From assembly GCF_002287925.1 (NCBI RefSeq), contig NZ_CP016769.1, forward strand, positions 124,001-188,000: a stretch of DNA of 64,000 bases, written 5' to 3'. Positions 38,331 through 48,490 of the stretch are shown one piece after another; position 1 is the first letter of the stretch, and each line of letters starts with the position of its first letter. The notes under the pieces are model-generated. The model searched no databases. It saw only the letters and a list, made by a program, of their open reading frames with translations, and had not been told where the DNA came from. Source of the stretch: Candidatus Planktophila lacus. Lineage in GTDB: Bacteria; Actinomycetota; Actinomycetes; Nanopelagicales; Nanopelagicaceae. Made by a program: the position numbers and the translations under genes.

Positions 38331-39767
38331 ATGAGTGCAAATCTCGAAACGGTTGTTGTTCTCGCCGCCGGTGAAGGCACTCGCATGAAATCAGCAACGC
38401 CAAAGGTATTGCACGAAGTTGCCGGCCGCTCACTTGTTGGCCACGTTCTTAACGCCGTTAGCGCGCTCGCCCCAAAGCAAGTACGAGTTGTAGTTGGTGC
38501 AGGTCGTGAAGCAGTTGAAGAACATCTGCGCGAAGTCGCACCGAATGTCACAACAGTTTTCCAAGAACGTCGCGGTGGCACTGGCCATGCAACGCAGTTG
38601 GCGCTCGCAGGTACAGATATTTCAGGAACTATCTTGATCTTGGCGGGCGATACGCCGATGCTTACCGGGGAATCACTTAAGCAACTCCTTGCTACTCACC
38701 ACGAAGGTGGCTTCACCGCATCGGTTTTAACTGCAGAACATCCTGACCCAACTGGTTACGGACGCATTGTTCGCGGCGATGATGGCTCACTTCTTCGTAT
38801 CGTTGAAGAACGCGATGCTGATGACTTTGTTAAGGAGATCTACGAAGTCAATTCTGGGGTTTACGCATTCGATGCCAAGAAACTTGCTGGCGCAATTGGC
38901 AAGCTAACTAACGATAATTCGCAGGGTGAGCTCTATCTGACTGATGTCATCGAAATTCTGCGCAATGAAGGCGGCACAATCGCAGCGGCGCTAATTGAAG
39001 ATTTCATCGAAATCTTGGGCGTTAACGATCGCGTGCAGTTAGCAGAAAGCGCTGCTTTGCTCCGTGATCGCATCAACGAAGGTTTCATGCGCGCAGGAGT
39101 AACTATTGTCGATCCGACAACAACTTGGATTGATGCAACTGCTGAAATCGCAAACGATGTAACTATCTTTCCTGGCACTGCGATCTTGGGATCTTCAAAG
39201 ATCGCAACTGGCGCAGTTATTGGACCTCGCACCACGCTCGAATCTTGCAAGGTGTTTGAGGGCGCAAACATTGTTGAATCGAATTGTTTTGAAGCAACTA
39301 TCGGCGCCAGTGCAAACGTTGGCCCGTACTCATATCTGCGTAAAGGCACAGTTCTTGGAACTGGCGCAAAGGCTGGCGCATTCGTTGAAATTAAGAATGC
39401 AAAAGTTGGCGATGGTTCTAAAGTTCCACATCTTTCATATGTGGGCGATGCCACCATCGGTGAAGGCTCAAATATTGGCGCAGCCACGATCTTTGTTAAC
39501 TATGACGGAATAGATAAGCATCACACCACTATCGGAGATCACGTCCGCATCGGTAGCGATTCGATGTTAGTTGCACCTGTTTCAATTGGTGACGGGGCTT
39601 ACACCGCGGCTGGTTCTGTAATTACTGAAGATGTTCCGGCCGGTGCCATGGGTGTCGCTAGAGGTAAGCAACGAAATGTATTAGGTTGGGTCATGCGCAA
39701 GCGATCCGGCACCAAATCAGCAATTGCTGCCGAAGCTGCCGAAAAACGCGACGAGAAGAAAGGCTAA
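38331..39767 (+). CDS. glmU: bifunctional N-acetylglucosamine-1-phosphate uridyltransferase
   Basis: A 478-residue two-domain enzyme. The N-terminal nucleotidyltransferase has VVLAAGEGTRMKSATPKVLH. The C-terminal half is a left-handed beta-helix with hexapeptide repeats and the acetyltransferase segment GPYSYLRKGTVLG, followed by VGDATIGEGSNIGAATIFVN. It makes UDP-GlcNAc for peptidoglycan. It begins 73 bp after the tRNA-Gln; prs follows within 5 nt. Confidence 0.97.
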   Translation: MSANLETVVVLAAGEGTRMKSATPKVLHEVAGRSLVGHVLNAVSALAPKQVRVVVGAGREAVEEHLREVAPNVTTVFQERRGGTGHATQLALAGTDISGTILILAGDTPMLTGESLKQLLATHHEGGFTASVLTAEHPDPTGYGRIVRGDDGSLLRIVEERDADDFVKEIYEVNSGVYAFDAKKLAGAIGKLTNDNSQGELYLTDVIEILRNEGGTIAAALIEDFIEILGVNDRVQLAESAALLRDRINEGFMRAGVTIVDPTTTWIDATAEIANDVTIFPGTAILGSSKIATGAVIGPRTTLESCKVFEGANIVESNCFEATIGASANVGPYSYLRKGTVLGTGAKAGAFVEIKNAKVGDGSKVPHLSYVGDATIGEGSNIGAATIFVNYDGIDKHHTTIGDHVRIGSDSMLVAPVSIGDGAYTAAGSVITEDVPAGAMGVARGKQRNVLGWVMRKRSGTKSAIAAEAAEKRDEKKG

Positions 39768-39772
39768 TTTCC

Positions 39773-40753
39773 TTGAGCGAAATTCGTTTGTCCTCAGAGA
39801 AAAAACTTCGACTCTTTTCAGGCCGCGGATTTCCTGAGCTGAGCGAAGCAGTAGCCGAAGAACTTGGTATTCCGCTAACACCAACATCTGCATATGACTT
39901 TGCCAACGGCGAAATTTTTGTTCGCTTCGAAGAATCAGTTCGTGGTTGCGATGCCTTTGTGATTCAAAGCCACTCTGCCCCAGTTAATAAGCAGATCATG
40001 GAACAACTAATCATGGTTGATGCCCTTAAGCGCGCATCTGCAAAGCGCATCACAGTGGTCGCACCTTTCTATGGTTATGCACGTCAAGATAAGAAGCACC
40101 GTGGTCGCGAGCCAATCACTGCGCGTCTGATGGCAGATCTCTACAAGGCAGCTGGCGCTGACCGCCTGATGGTTGTTGATCTTCACACTTCACAAATCCA
40201 AGGTTTCTTTGACGGACCAGTTGATCACTTATTCGCACTGCCAATGCTGGCAAATTATGTTGGCAGCAAAGTAGATCGCAGTCGCTTAACAATTGTTTCT
40301 CCTGACTCAGGCCGCGTACGCGTTGCCGAACGCTGGTCAGAACTTCTCGGTGGCTGCCCAATCGCATTTATCCATAAAACCCGCGATCCACGTATTCCAA
40401 ATGAATCAGTTACTGGAAAAGTTGTTGGTGAAGTCGAAGGCCAGACATGTGTAGTAATTGACGACATGATCGATACTGCAGGAACAATTACCAAAGCAGT
40501 AGATGCCTTATTTGCAGCAGGAGCAAAAGAAGTTATCGTCGCGGCAACTCACGCAGTCTTTTCTGGCCCAGCAGTTGATCGCCTAAAGGCTTCAAAGGTC
40601 ACCGAAGTTGTCGTGACCGATTCACTTCCGATCGATGAAGATAAGCGCTTTGATGGGCTGACCGTCCTCTCAATCGCGCCGCTTCTGGCTCGTGCGATCC
40701 GCGAAGTCTTCGAAGATGGGTCTGTAACAAGCCTTTTTGACGGACACAGCTAA
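39773..40753 (+). CDS. prs: ribose-phosphate pyrophosphokinase
   Basis: A 326-residue PRPP synthetase. The TTG at 39773 (then SEIRLSSEKKLRLFSGRG) is preferred; the upstream frame lies within glmU. Signatures are DLHTSQIQGFFDGPVDHLF, YARQDKKHRGREPITA and the PRPP-binding VVIDDMIDTAGTI. It makes PRPP for nucleotides, histidine and tryptophan. The glmU-prs-rplY-pth order is standard for actinobacteria. Confidence 0.96.
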   Translation: MSEIRLSSEKKLRLFSGRGFPELSEAVAEELGIPLTPTSAYDFANGEIFVRFEESVRGCDAFVIQSHSAPVNKQIMEQLIMVDALKRASAKRITVVAPFYGYARQDKKHRGREPITARLMADLYKAAGADRLMVVDLHTSQIQGFFDGPVDHLFALPMLANYVGSKVDRSRLTIVSPDSGRVRVAERWSELLGGCPIAFIHKTRDPRIPNESVTGKVVGEVEGQTCVVIDDMIDTAGTITKAVDALFAAGAKEVIVAATHAVFSGPAVDRLKASKVTEVVVTDSLPIDEDKRFDGLTVLSIAPLLARAIREVFEDGSVTSLFDGHS

Positions 40754-40894
40754 GCCGCGCTAACCTTTGCCCAGGTTTCCGGCGAGGGTGAAAAACTCCG
40801 TAATCGACGGTAAGGATTTAACTCCTGCTGGAACTTCGTGTTAAAAAAGTAAGGCCCCGAAGTATTCAGATCAAAACAAACAGGAGTAATAAAA
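40754..40894 (+). other. 141-bp untranslated leader before rplY
   Basis: No gene fits here. Short pairings such as CCGT-aatcg-ACGG near 40797 and a stretch reading GGCGAGGGTGAAAAACTCC suggest a structured 5' leader. It ends in a CAGGAG ribosome site before ATG 40895. It does not match any riboswitch I can name. Confidence 0.3.
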
Positions 40895-41515
40895 ATGGCT
40901 GAAATCAAGATCACCGGAACAACTCGCACAGAGTTCGGTAAAGGCGCATCACGTCGCGCACGCGTTGCAGGTCTAGTTCCTGCAGTTATCTACGGCCATG
41001 GCGAGAAGCCACAGCACATCACACTTCCAGCGCGCGAACTCGGCGTTGCTTTGAAGCAATCAAACGTTCTCCTTCAAATCGATATCGATGGCAAGGATCA
41101 ACTAACACTTCCAAAGGCGATTGTTCGCCATCCACTTAAGCAGATCCTTGAGCACATCGACCTCGTTGCTGTTCGTCGTGGTGAAAAAGTTACTGTTGGC
41201 GTTCCTGTTCACACAGAAGGCGAACACGATCGTGACGGAATTCTTGAGCACGTTAACCACACAATTGAAGTTGAAGTTGAAGCAACTGCTATTCCTTCAT
41301 TCTTCACACTTGATCTAACAGGTCTTGCAGCTGGTCAATCACTCTATGCAGAAAACGTTGCACTTCCTGCTGGCGTTAAGTTGATCTCTGACCCACGCAC
41401 AATCGTGGTTCACCTATCTGAGCGTTCAACTGCGGTTGAAGAAGTTGCAGTTGTTGCACCTGCAGCAGATGCAGCAGCGGCACCAGCAGCTGATGCAGAG
41501 AAGAAAGACGCTTAA
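40895..41515 (+). CDS. rplY: 50S ribosomal protein L25/general stress protein Ctc
   Basis: A 206-residue long-form L25 (CTC type). Residues 1-92 bind 5S rRNA (RTEFGKGASRRARVAGLVPA then VIYGHGEKPQHI). The C-terminal beta domain (EGEHDRDGILEHV) is followed by an Ala/Asp-rich tail of about 25 residues (VAPAADAAAAPAADAEKK), a low-complexity extension common in actinobacteria. Confidence 0.95.
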   Translation: MAEIKITGTTRTEFGKGASRRARVAGLVPAVIYGHGEKPQHITLPARELGVALKQSNVLLQIDIDGKDQLTLPKAIVRHPLKQILEHIDLVAVRRGEKVTVGVPVHTEGEHDRDGILEHVNHTIEVEVEATAIPSFFTLDLTGLAAGQSLYAENVALPAGVKLISDPRTIVVHLSERSTAVEEVAVVAPAADAAAAPAADAEKKDA

Positions 41516-41532
41516 GCCTTACTCTTTACCTC

Positions 41533-42117
41533 GTGAGTACATCTCCTTGGATAATTGTTGGCCTCGGTAACCCGGGCGAACAATATGAAGCCACTCGCCA
41601 TAACGTTGGCCAGATGGTTATTGATGAACTCGCTAAGCGTCACAACGTAAAGCTAAGTACACATAAGTCACGCACCGACATCGCCGCCTACAAGTTAGGC
41701 GTCGGTGTCGATGCTTTTTCTGTGATCCTTTCAAAATCAAAGAGTTACATGAACGAATCTGGCGGACCGATTAAGGCTCTCGCTAACTTCTATTCAGTTG
41801 AACCACAACAAGTAATTGTTCTTCATGATGAGTTAGATATTCCCTTTGCCGCAATTCGTTCCAAGATCGCAGGCGGAGATAACGGCCATAACGGTTTGAA
41901 ATCGCTCACCTCAGCATTTGGCACCGCTGAGTACTACCGCGTTCGCCTTGGCATAGGTCGCCCCATGGGACAGCAAGATCCAGCAGACTTTGTATTGAAG
42001 CAATTTAGTAAGGAAGAGAAGAAAGATTTAGGAGAATTTCTAGATCGTGGCGCAGATGTTGTTGAGTCGCTAATTACTAAAGGTCTTGATTTAACTCAAT
42101 CGCAATTTAATTCTTAA
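41533..42117 (+). CDS. pth: peptidyl-tRNA hydrolase
   Basis: A 194-residue enzyme from a GTG start: GLGNPGEQYEATRHNVG carries the catalytic histidine, with SYMNESGGPI, VLHDELDIPF and GGDNGHNGLKSL. It releases tRNA from dropped-off peptidyl-tRNA. Its stop is 1 nt from the convergent ppc stop, leaving no room for a separate terminator. Confidence 0.96.
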   Translation: MSTSPWIIVGLGNPGEQYEATRHNVGQMVIDELAKRHNVKLSTHKSRTDIAAYKLGVGVDAFSVILSKSKSYMNESGGPIKALANFYSVEPQQVIVLHDELDIPFAAIRSKIAGGDNGHNGLKSLTSAFGTAEYYRVRLGIGRPMGQQDPADFVLKQFSKEEKKDLGEFLDRGADVVESLITKGLDLTQSQFNS

Positions 42118-42118
42118 A

Positions 42119-44845
42119 TCAGCCAGTATTACGAAGGCCAGCGGCAACACCGTTAATAGTCAGCAGTAGAGCGCGAACCAACATCGCATCTGGCGCTTCT
42201 CCAGCAGTGCGCACACGGTGCAAGAGGTTTACTTGGAGCAAATGCAGTGGAGAAAGATATGCATCGCGCACCTGCAAGGTACGAGCCAGAATTGGTTGAT
42301 CTCCCAGCAGCGTCTCTTTCTCAGTAAGAGCAAGGATCTCTTTAACCGTTAACTCAAATTCCTCAGTAATTGTGTCGAGGAAGTGATGAAGCTCGGTAGG
42401 AACCAGAGTTTCTACATAGCGTTTTGCAGTTACTAAATCTGTCTTAGCTAAAGTCATCTCCACATTACTAATGAAGGTATGGAAGAAGTGCCATTCCTTA
42501 AGCATCTTCTTCAAGACATCTGATTTACCAGCCTCGCGCGCAGCCTTTAGTCCAGTACCAACGCCGAACCAACCCGGCACGATCTGTCGTGATTGGGTCC
42601 AACCAAATACCCACGGAATCGCACGCAGTGAATCAAGCCCGCCTGCTGCATCTGGGCGACGCGATGGACGTGAACCTAAGAAGAGATTTCCAAGTTGTTC
42701 TACCGGTGTTGAGGCATAGAAGTAAGCAGGAAGATCTGGGTGATCAATCAACTTTCGGTAGCGCGCAAAAGAGTTATCGCTGATCAAGTTCATGCATTCA
42801 TTCCACTGCGCTAAATCTGCTGGGCTTTGACGAGCCGCGCGGTTAAGAATCGTTGCCTCAAGAGATGCGGCAAGTGTTAACTCAACATTCTCGCGAGCAA
42901 GAGCTGGAAGTGCGTACTTGTCGCTAATAACTTCGCCTTGTTCAGTCATCTTGATCTGTCCATCAACTGAGCCCCATGGAAGTGCAACCAAAGCATCGTA
43001 AGTTGGTCCGCCGCCGCGACCCACAGAACCACCGCGACCATGGAAGAGACGAAGTTTCACACCGTACTTCATCGCGACATCACGAAGCGCACGTTGTGCA
43101 CGGTGGATCTCCCACTGACTTGTTGCAATACCTGCATCTTTATTTGAATCTGAATATCCCAACATCACTTCTTGCACATCATCGCGCAGCCCAACGAGCG
43201 AGCGATAAGTTGGATCAGAAAGGAGTTTTTCTAGAATTTCCCCAGCAGCACGAAGTTCTGCAACTGTTTCAAGCAGTGGTGCAAAACCGATCTTGGCGAT
43301 CTTCTTATCGAGATCGACTAAACCGGCAGCCTTACCAATTACCGCTGCGGCAACTAGATCATCCGCACCCTTTGTCATTGAGATGATGTAAGTCTCGATT
43401 ACCTCAGGGCCAAATCTTGCGATTAGATCATCAATTGCTTTAAAGGTATCGAAAGTCTTCTTTCCGGCTGCATCTAAAGTCGTTAGATCTAGTGGACTCT
43501 TCTTCGCTAACTCTGAAATAAGTACCGGAAACTTTTCATTATGTGACAGGTCAATGTAACCCGCAGGCATTACTTGCTTTAAAAGGTTGTGGTGGGCATC
43601 AGAATGTTCGCGAACATCGAGAGTTGCATGGGTAAGACCGAAGGCGGCGATACTGCGGATTGTGCGCTCTAGAAAGCCGGTTGCGATTAGCTCGCCACGA
43701 TGGGCAGCCAATGAATCGCGCATCAAAGTTAAATCTGCGATTAGTTCTGCAGAATTTGCATAGTCTCGCCCTGGAACATGTGGAGCCTGAGATGCATGGC
43801 GATTGCGTGTAAATATAAGTCGGTGCGCGATAGCAGTTGCCTTTAAGCGATACGGCTCCTGCTGATTTAAACGTAGGAAGCGTGGCTCAAACTCTGGAAT
43901 ATTCTTTAGATCTTCTTCAATAGAGGCTTGTAATTCAGGAGTTGTACCAACTATGCGAGTCGAAATAGAGAGCATCTGACGCAGCTCATCCATCGCTGAA
44001 ATCGAAGTGCGGATCGCGTGGGCAACTTGGAGCGCAATCGCATCTTCAGTAACTTGCGCAGTGATATTTGGATTACCGTCGCGATCGCCACCGATCCAGG
44101 TACCGAAGGTAAGTGGACGGGCAGTTACTGGCAGATCGATATCAAGGCGCTTTAGTTCGCGCGCAAAATCATTTAAAACTTCTGGAACGGTATTTAAAGC
44201 AAGATCATCTAAGTAATAAAGAGCGTTCATCGCTTCATCCAGAGGTTCTGGACGATTTAAACGAAGTTCATCGGTCTGCCAAAGGAGATCTACAGTTTCT
44301 GCCAAGCGCTCGTTCTGGCGCGGATTTAAATCTTGGTCTAACAACTTTGCAACTTCACCGAGTTTATTTAGGATCGAACGGCGCGCAGCTTCGGTTGGGT
44401 GTGCGGTAAATACGGGGCGAACCATAAGTTCGCTAACCCATTGTTCTAAATCTGCGTGAGTAAAGGAATGGCCCGGAGTTTGTGCTTTATAGGCCTCTTC
44501 AATTTTATCGATTGCGCGGCTTAGCCAAGAGCCACCTACTGCGCGAGATTGCGCAAGAACACGTGCGCGGTGAACTTGTTCTGCAACATTTGCTAAATGG
44601 AAGTAAGTACTAAAGGCGCGCACCAATTGCACAGAATCTTCGACGGAGAGTTTTTCTAGTAATTCAATACCGCCGCCTTCGCGGACCGCTTTACGCACAG
44701 ATTCCACGAGATCGAGAAGCTCTTGTCCTTCTTGGCGAACAAGTGATTGACCTAGAAGATCGCCAAGCTTGCGTACATCGCTACGCAAAATTGCATCATC
44801 GCTTGCGATGTTGTTGGCGTTAGCGGGGCTCTGCGTCACGGGCAT
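42119..44845 (-). CDS. ppc: phosphoenolpyruvate carboxylase
   Basis: A 908-residue enzyme with VFTAHPTEAARRSILNKL (catalytic His), VMLGYSDSNKDAGIATSQW, and FHGRGGSVGRGGGPTYDAL, ending in the conserved ...RNTG. It adds bicarbonate to PEP to form oxaloacetate, refilling the TCA cycle. Full length. It is divergent from mfd across 159 bp containing two hairpins. Confidence 0.97.
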   Translation of the reverse strand: MPVTQSPANANNIASDDAILRSDVRKLGDLLGQSLVRQEGQELLDLVESVRKAVREGGGIELLEKLSVEDSVQLVRAFSTYFHLANVAEQVHRARVLAQSRAVGGSWLSRAIDKIEEAYKAQTPGHSFTHADLEQWVSELMVRPVFTAHPTEAARRSILNKLGEVAKLLDQDLNPRQNERLAETVDLLWQTDELRLNRPEPLDEAMNALYYLDDLALNTVPEVLNDFARELKRLDIDLPVTARPLTFGTWIGGDRDGNPNITAQVTEDAIALQVAHAIRTSISAMDELRQMLSISTRIVGTTPELQASIEEDLKNIPEFEPRFLRLNQQEPYRLKATAIAHRLIFTRNRHASQAPHVPGRDYANSAELIADLTLMRDSLAAHRGELIATGFLERTIRSIAAFGLTHATLDVREHSDAHHNLLKQVMPAGYIDLSHNEKFPVLISELAKKSPLDLTTLDAAGKKTFDTFKAIDDLIARFGPEVIETYIISMTKGADDLVAAAVIGKAAGLVDLDKKIAKIGFAPLLETVAELRAAGEILEKLLSDPTYRSLVGLRDDVQEVMLGYSDSNKDAGIATSQWEIHRAQRALRDVAMKYGVKLRLFHGRGGSVGRGGGPTYDALVALPWGSVDGQIKMTEQGEVISDKYALPALARENVELTLAASLEATILNRAARQSPADLAQWNECMNLISDNSFARYRKLIDHPDLPAYFYASTPVEQLGNLFLGSRPSRRPDAAGGLDSLRAIPWVFGWTQSRQIVPGWFGVGTGLKAAREAGKSDVLKKMLKEWHFFHTFISNVEMTLAKTDLVTAKRYVETLVPTELHHFLDTITEEFELTVKEILALTEKETLLGDQPILARTLQVRDAYLSPLHLLQVNLLHRVRTAGEAPDAMLVRALLLTINGVAAGLRNTG

Positions 44846-44907
44846 ATCCTCTCAGGAATACTCATGAGTTTGATACGCGATTATGCGCGTTAGACTTAAC
44901 CCAACAA

Positions 44908-44932
44908 GCCCCCTCCCTTTTGGGAACGGGGC
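44908..44932 (+). other. GC-rich hairpin in the mfd leader
   Basis: GCCCC-c-TCCC-tttt-GGGA-ac-GGGGC forms a strong stem-loop. No T run follows directly; a second hairpin begins 2 nt later. It may be part of an attenuator or leader before mfd, or of the ppc promoter region. Confidence 0.5.
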
Positions 44933-44934
44933 CT

Positions 44935-44965
44935 TACGGCGTTTTCTCTTGAGAAATCGCCCGTA
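44935..44965 (+). other. second hairpin in the mfd leader
   Basis: TACGGCG plus TTTTCTC pairs with GAGAAA plus TCGCCCGTA, with small bulges. It lies 39 nt before the mfd start. Together with the hairpin at 44908-44932 it gives a conserved-looking tandem structure. Confidence 0.45.
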
Positions 44966-45004
44966 GGGATTGCGTTTTCTCACATATTGGAAAGGGATGA
45001 TCAA

Positions 45005-48000
45005 ATGCGTGCATTAGTGCAGATGCTTGGGGCAGATACTGCCGTTGCATCCTGTATCGACGGTGCGCAAAAGATAATTTCCCCGGCCCCTACTTATCCA
45101 TTTTTGCTTGCACTGCGCGCGCAGAGTAAACCGTTACTTGTAATCACTAGCTCAAGTCGTGGCGCTGAGGATTTAGCGAGCGAACTCCGAGAGTTACATC
45201 AGAACGTTCTCGAATTTCCGGCCTGGGAAACACTGCCTCACGAGCGCTTAAGCCCGCGCAGTGACACTGTTGCCAGAAGGCTGGCGACGCTATCAACGCT
45301 TGCGAGAAAAGATTTAGAGAGCCCAATAGTTGTTGCACCGATTCGCGCAGTTATACATAGATTCATCGCCAATTTAGCAACATCGCCTCTGCAAACTTTA
45401 GAAATAGGCGGCGAAGTAGATTTAACTTCGCTAGTAGAGCATTTAACACAGTTGGCATATACCCGCACCGACTTAGTTGAAAAGCGTGGTGAGTTTGCCG
45501 TGCGCGGTGGAATCGTTGATCTCTTCTTACCGCTATCGGAACATCCGATACGCATTGACTTCTTTGGCGATGAGATCGAAGAGTTAAGTTATTTCGAGGT
45601 TTCATCGCAGAGAACCACCAGCCCAGTTGTTGGAAAGCTTTCAATTCTGCCGTGCCGCGAACTTTTGCTAACTGAAGAAATTCGTTTTCGCGCAGAGAAG
45701 GCGAAGGATAAGTACCCGGCAGCGCTAGAAATTCTCGATCGCATGGCGCAAGGCATCATTTCCGAAGGAATGGAATCGCTAATTCCCATTCTCATCAATG
45801 AAACGGAGACAATTTTTCAAAGAATTCCAGTAGGCAGTGAAGTTGTATTCATTGATGACGAGCGAATTCGTATGCGCACCATGGATTTACTTGCCACAAA
45901 TGAAGAGTTCTTTGAGGCAGCCTGGTCCCACGCCGCACTCGGCGCTGTTGCACCCTTACCCGTTACTGATGCGACCTATCTTTCATGGGATGCACTAAAT
46001 GAAGAAGTAGTTCGTTGCGGTTTAAAGCAACGCGCCCTTAATCCATTTGGCACGGATTTAGATACCGAAGCCACCTTCTTAGATTTCAGCGCCATCGATC
46101 CGCTACGAGGAGATGCCGATCGCGCAGTTGCCGCAATGCAGGAAGCGGTAAGCCAAGGGTTCTCAATTATCTTCTCAACGGCTGGACAAGGAATGGCTGA
46201 ACGCTATGCCGGCATCTTCCGCGATGCCGATCTACCCGTTTTCATTACGCCAGAACTAAAAGCAATTCCAACTAAGGCTGCCATACATATAACGCAATCA
46301 TCTATTGCACATGGATTCTCTTCCCTTGAATCGCGAATTCTATTTATGACCGAACGTGATTTAACTGGAAGTAAGGCTTCAGCAAAAGACGGTGTGCGCA
46401 TGCCGTCAAAACGTAAACAAGCTGTTGATCCGTTAGAACTGCGCGCAGGTGACTTTGTTGTCCACGAGCAACACGGCATCGGTCGTTATGTCGAGATGGT
46501 GCAGCGCACCATTAACGGAGTCACTCGCGAGTACTTAGTTATTGAATACGCACCTGCTAAACGCGGCCAACCCGGAGATCGCATCTTTGTTCCAACAGAT
46601 ACTTTGGATCAAGTTTCCAAATACGTCGGAGGCGAAGCACCTGCAGTGCACCGCATAGGTAGTGGCGAATGGCAGAAGGCAAAGGGTCGCGCCCGCAAGG
46701 CGGTTAAACAGATTGCTGGCGAGCTAATTCGTTTATATGCCGCACGTACTTCCTCACCTGGTTATACATTCTCTGCTGATACGCCATGGCAGCGCGAGCT
46801 AGAAGATGCCTTCTCTTACATTGAAACTCCTGATCAACTTTCGACTATCGAAGAAGTAAAGCGCGATATGGAGAAGCCTTACCCAATGGATCGCATCATC
46901 TGCGGCGATGTTGGTTATGGAAAGACCGAGATCGCAATTCGCGCAGCTTTTAAAGCGGTGCAAGATGGCAAGCAGGTCGCAGTTCTAGTTCCGACAACGC
47001 TTCTTGTGCAGCAGCACGCCAAGACTTTTGCAGAACGATATTCAGGTTTCCCAATTCGCGTTGCCGGAATGTCACGCTTTAACACCGCTAAAGAATCGAA
47101 AGAGATCCTTGCCGAATTAGCGGCCGGTAGCGTCGATGTTGTAATCGGCACCCATCGATTGCTTTCACAAGATGTGATCTTCAAGGATCTGGGGCTCGTC
47201 ATTGTCGATGAAGAGCAACGTTTTGGCGTTGAGCAGAAAGAATCGCTTAAGAAGATGCGCACAACGGTGGATGTTTTAGCGATGTCGGCAACGCCTATTC
47301 CGCGCACCTTGGAAATGGCCGTTACTGGTATTCGCGAGATGTCCACGATTACAACGCCACCTGAAGAGCGCCATCCGATCCTTACCTACGTTGGACCAAG
47401 TGAAGATGCGCAGATTCGCGCAGCGATTCACCGCGAACTATTGCGCGACGGTCAGATTTTCTATATTCATAATCGCGTTGAATCTATCGATCGCGCGGCG
47501 GCAAAGATCCAAGAGTTAGTTCCAGAAGCACGTATCCGCATCGCACATGGGCAGATGTCCGAAGGTTCACTTGAAGATGTAATCCTGGGATTCTGGAACC
47601 GTGACTTCGATGTTCTTGTCTGCACCACGATTGTTGAAAGCGGGCTAGATATTGCAAATGCCAATACTTTAATTGTGGAGCGCGCTGAAAACTTCGGGCT
47701 TTCGCAGTTGCACCAGTTGCGTGGTCGTGTTGGTCGCGGACGCGATCGCGCTTACGCCTACTTCTTATATCCGCAAGATCAACCACTGACCGAGGTTGCA
47801 CTAGATCGCTTGAAAACAATCGCCACAAATACTGACTTAGGCGCAGGTATGCGCGTTGCACTTAAAGATCTAGAAATTCGCGGCGCCGGTAACTTACTGG
47901 GCGGCGAGCAATCAGGACACATTGCCGACGTTGGATTTGATTTATACATGCGAATGGTCGGTGAAGCCGTTAATGATTACAAGACAGGCATTATTGATAA

Positions 48001-48490
48001 AGAAGAAGAAAGCCACGAATGTAAAGTTGAACTTCCAGTAAATGCGCATCTGGCCGAAAGTTATGTACCCGGAGAGCGTTTACGACTTGATCTCTATCGT
48101 CGTTTAGCAGATGTTGCTAAACCTGAAGATGTGCAATCAATTCGTGAAGAGTTGCTCGATAGATTCGGCGAACTCCCTGAAGAAGCGGTTGCGCTGTTGG
48201 CAGTTGCACAATTACGTGCGCTAGCTAAATCACAAGGAATCCGCGAAGTAGTAGCCACTGGAAAATTCCTACGACTTTCACCAATCTCCTTGCCCGAATC
48301 ACGTCAATTACGACTTGCACGTTTGTATCCAGGGTCTATCTATAAGGGCCCAACGAATACAGCGCTGGTCACTTTGCCGAAAAACCCTGCATGGAACCCG
48401 TCTAATCCCACCGCTGAAATAGTGGATACTTCTCTCCTGACCTGGGTAACTGAGGTCGTCAACCAGCTAACGAAAGCGAGCACCACGTGA
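45005..48490 (+). CDS. mfd: transcription-repair coupling factor
   Basis: A 1161-residue Mfd protein. The start at ATG 45005 is chosen because AAAGGGA ends 7 nt before it. Domains in order are a UvrB-like N-terminus (about 1-350), the RNA polymerase interaction domain around VHEQHGIGRYVEM, then the helicase with GDVGYGKTE (Walker A), VDEEQRFGV (DEEx), SATPIPRTL and GRVGRGRDRAY (motif VI), and a C-terminal TRCF domain. It removes stalled RNA polymerase and recruits UvrA. Its stop overlaps the next start by 4 bp. Confidence 0.97.
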   Translation: MRALVQMLGADTAVASCIDGAQKIISPAPTYPFLLALRAQSKPLLVITSSSRGAEDLASELRELHQNVLEFPAWETLPHERLSPRSDTVARRLATLSTLARKDLESPIVVAPIRAVIHRFIANLATSPLQTLEIGGEVDLTSLVEHLTQLAYTRTDLVEKRGEFAVRGGIVDLFLPLSEHPIRIDFFGDEIEELSYFEVSSQRTTSPVVGKLSILPCRELLLTEEIRFRAEKAKDKYPAALEILDRMAQGIISEGMESLIPILINETETIFQRIPVGSEVVFIDDERIRMRTMDLLATNEEFFEAAWSHAALGAVAPLPVTDATYLSWDALNEEVVRCGLKQRALNPFGTDLDTEATFLDFSAIDPLRGDADRAVAAMQEAVSQGFSIIFSTAGQGMAERYAGIFRDADLPVFITPELKAIPTKAAIHITQSSIAHGFSSLESRILFMTERDLTGSKASAKDGVRMPSKRKQAVDPLELRAGDFVVHEQHGIGRYVEMVQRTINGVTREYLVIEYAPAKRGQPGDRIFVPTDTLDQVSKYVGGEAPAVHRIGSGEWQKAKGRARKAVKQIAGELIRLYAARTSSPGYTFSADTPWQRELEDAFSYIETPDQLSTIEEVKRDMEKPYPMDRIICGDVGYGKTEIAIRAAFKAVQDGKQVAVLVPTTLLVQQHAKTFAERYSGFPIRVAGMSRFNTAKESKEILAELAAGSVDVVIGTHRLLSQDVIFKDLGLVIVDEEQRFGVEQKESLKKMRTTVDVLAMSATPIPRTLEMAVTGIREMSTITTPPEERHPILTYVGPSEDAQIRAAIHRELLRDGQIFYIHNRVESIDRAAAKIQELVPEARIRIAHGQMSEGSLEDVILGFWNRDFDVLVCTTIVESGLDIANANTLIVERAENFGLSQLHQLRGRVGRGRDRAYAYFLYPQDQPLTEVALDRLKTIATNTDLGAGMRVALKDLEIRGAGNLLGGEQSGHIADVGFDLYMRMVGEAVNDYKTGIIDKEEESHECKVELPVNAHLAESYVPGERLRLDLYRRLADVAKPEDVQSIREELLDRFGELPEEAVALLAVAQLRALAKSQGIREVVATGKFLRLSPISLPESRQLRLARLYPGSIYKGPTNTALVTLPKNPAWNPSNPTAEIVDTSLLTWVTEVVNQLTKASTT

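Noticed and set aside
38107-38433. N-terminal extension of the MarR gene
   Set aside because: It would cover the tRNA-Gln gene on the other strand and has no regulator-like sequence; ATG 38106 fits the family.
40790-40840. FMN riboswitch before rplY
   Set aside because: A short AGGGTGAAA resembles one FMN riboswitch segment, but the other conserved blocks are missing and L25 is not a riboflavin gene.
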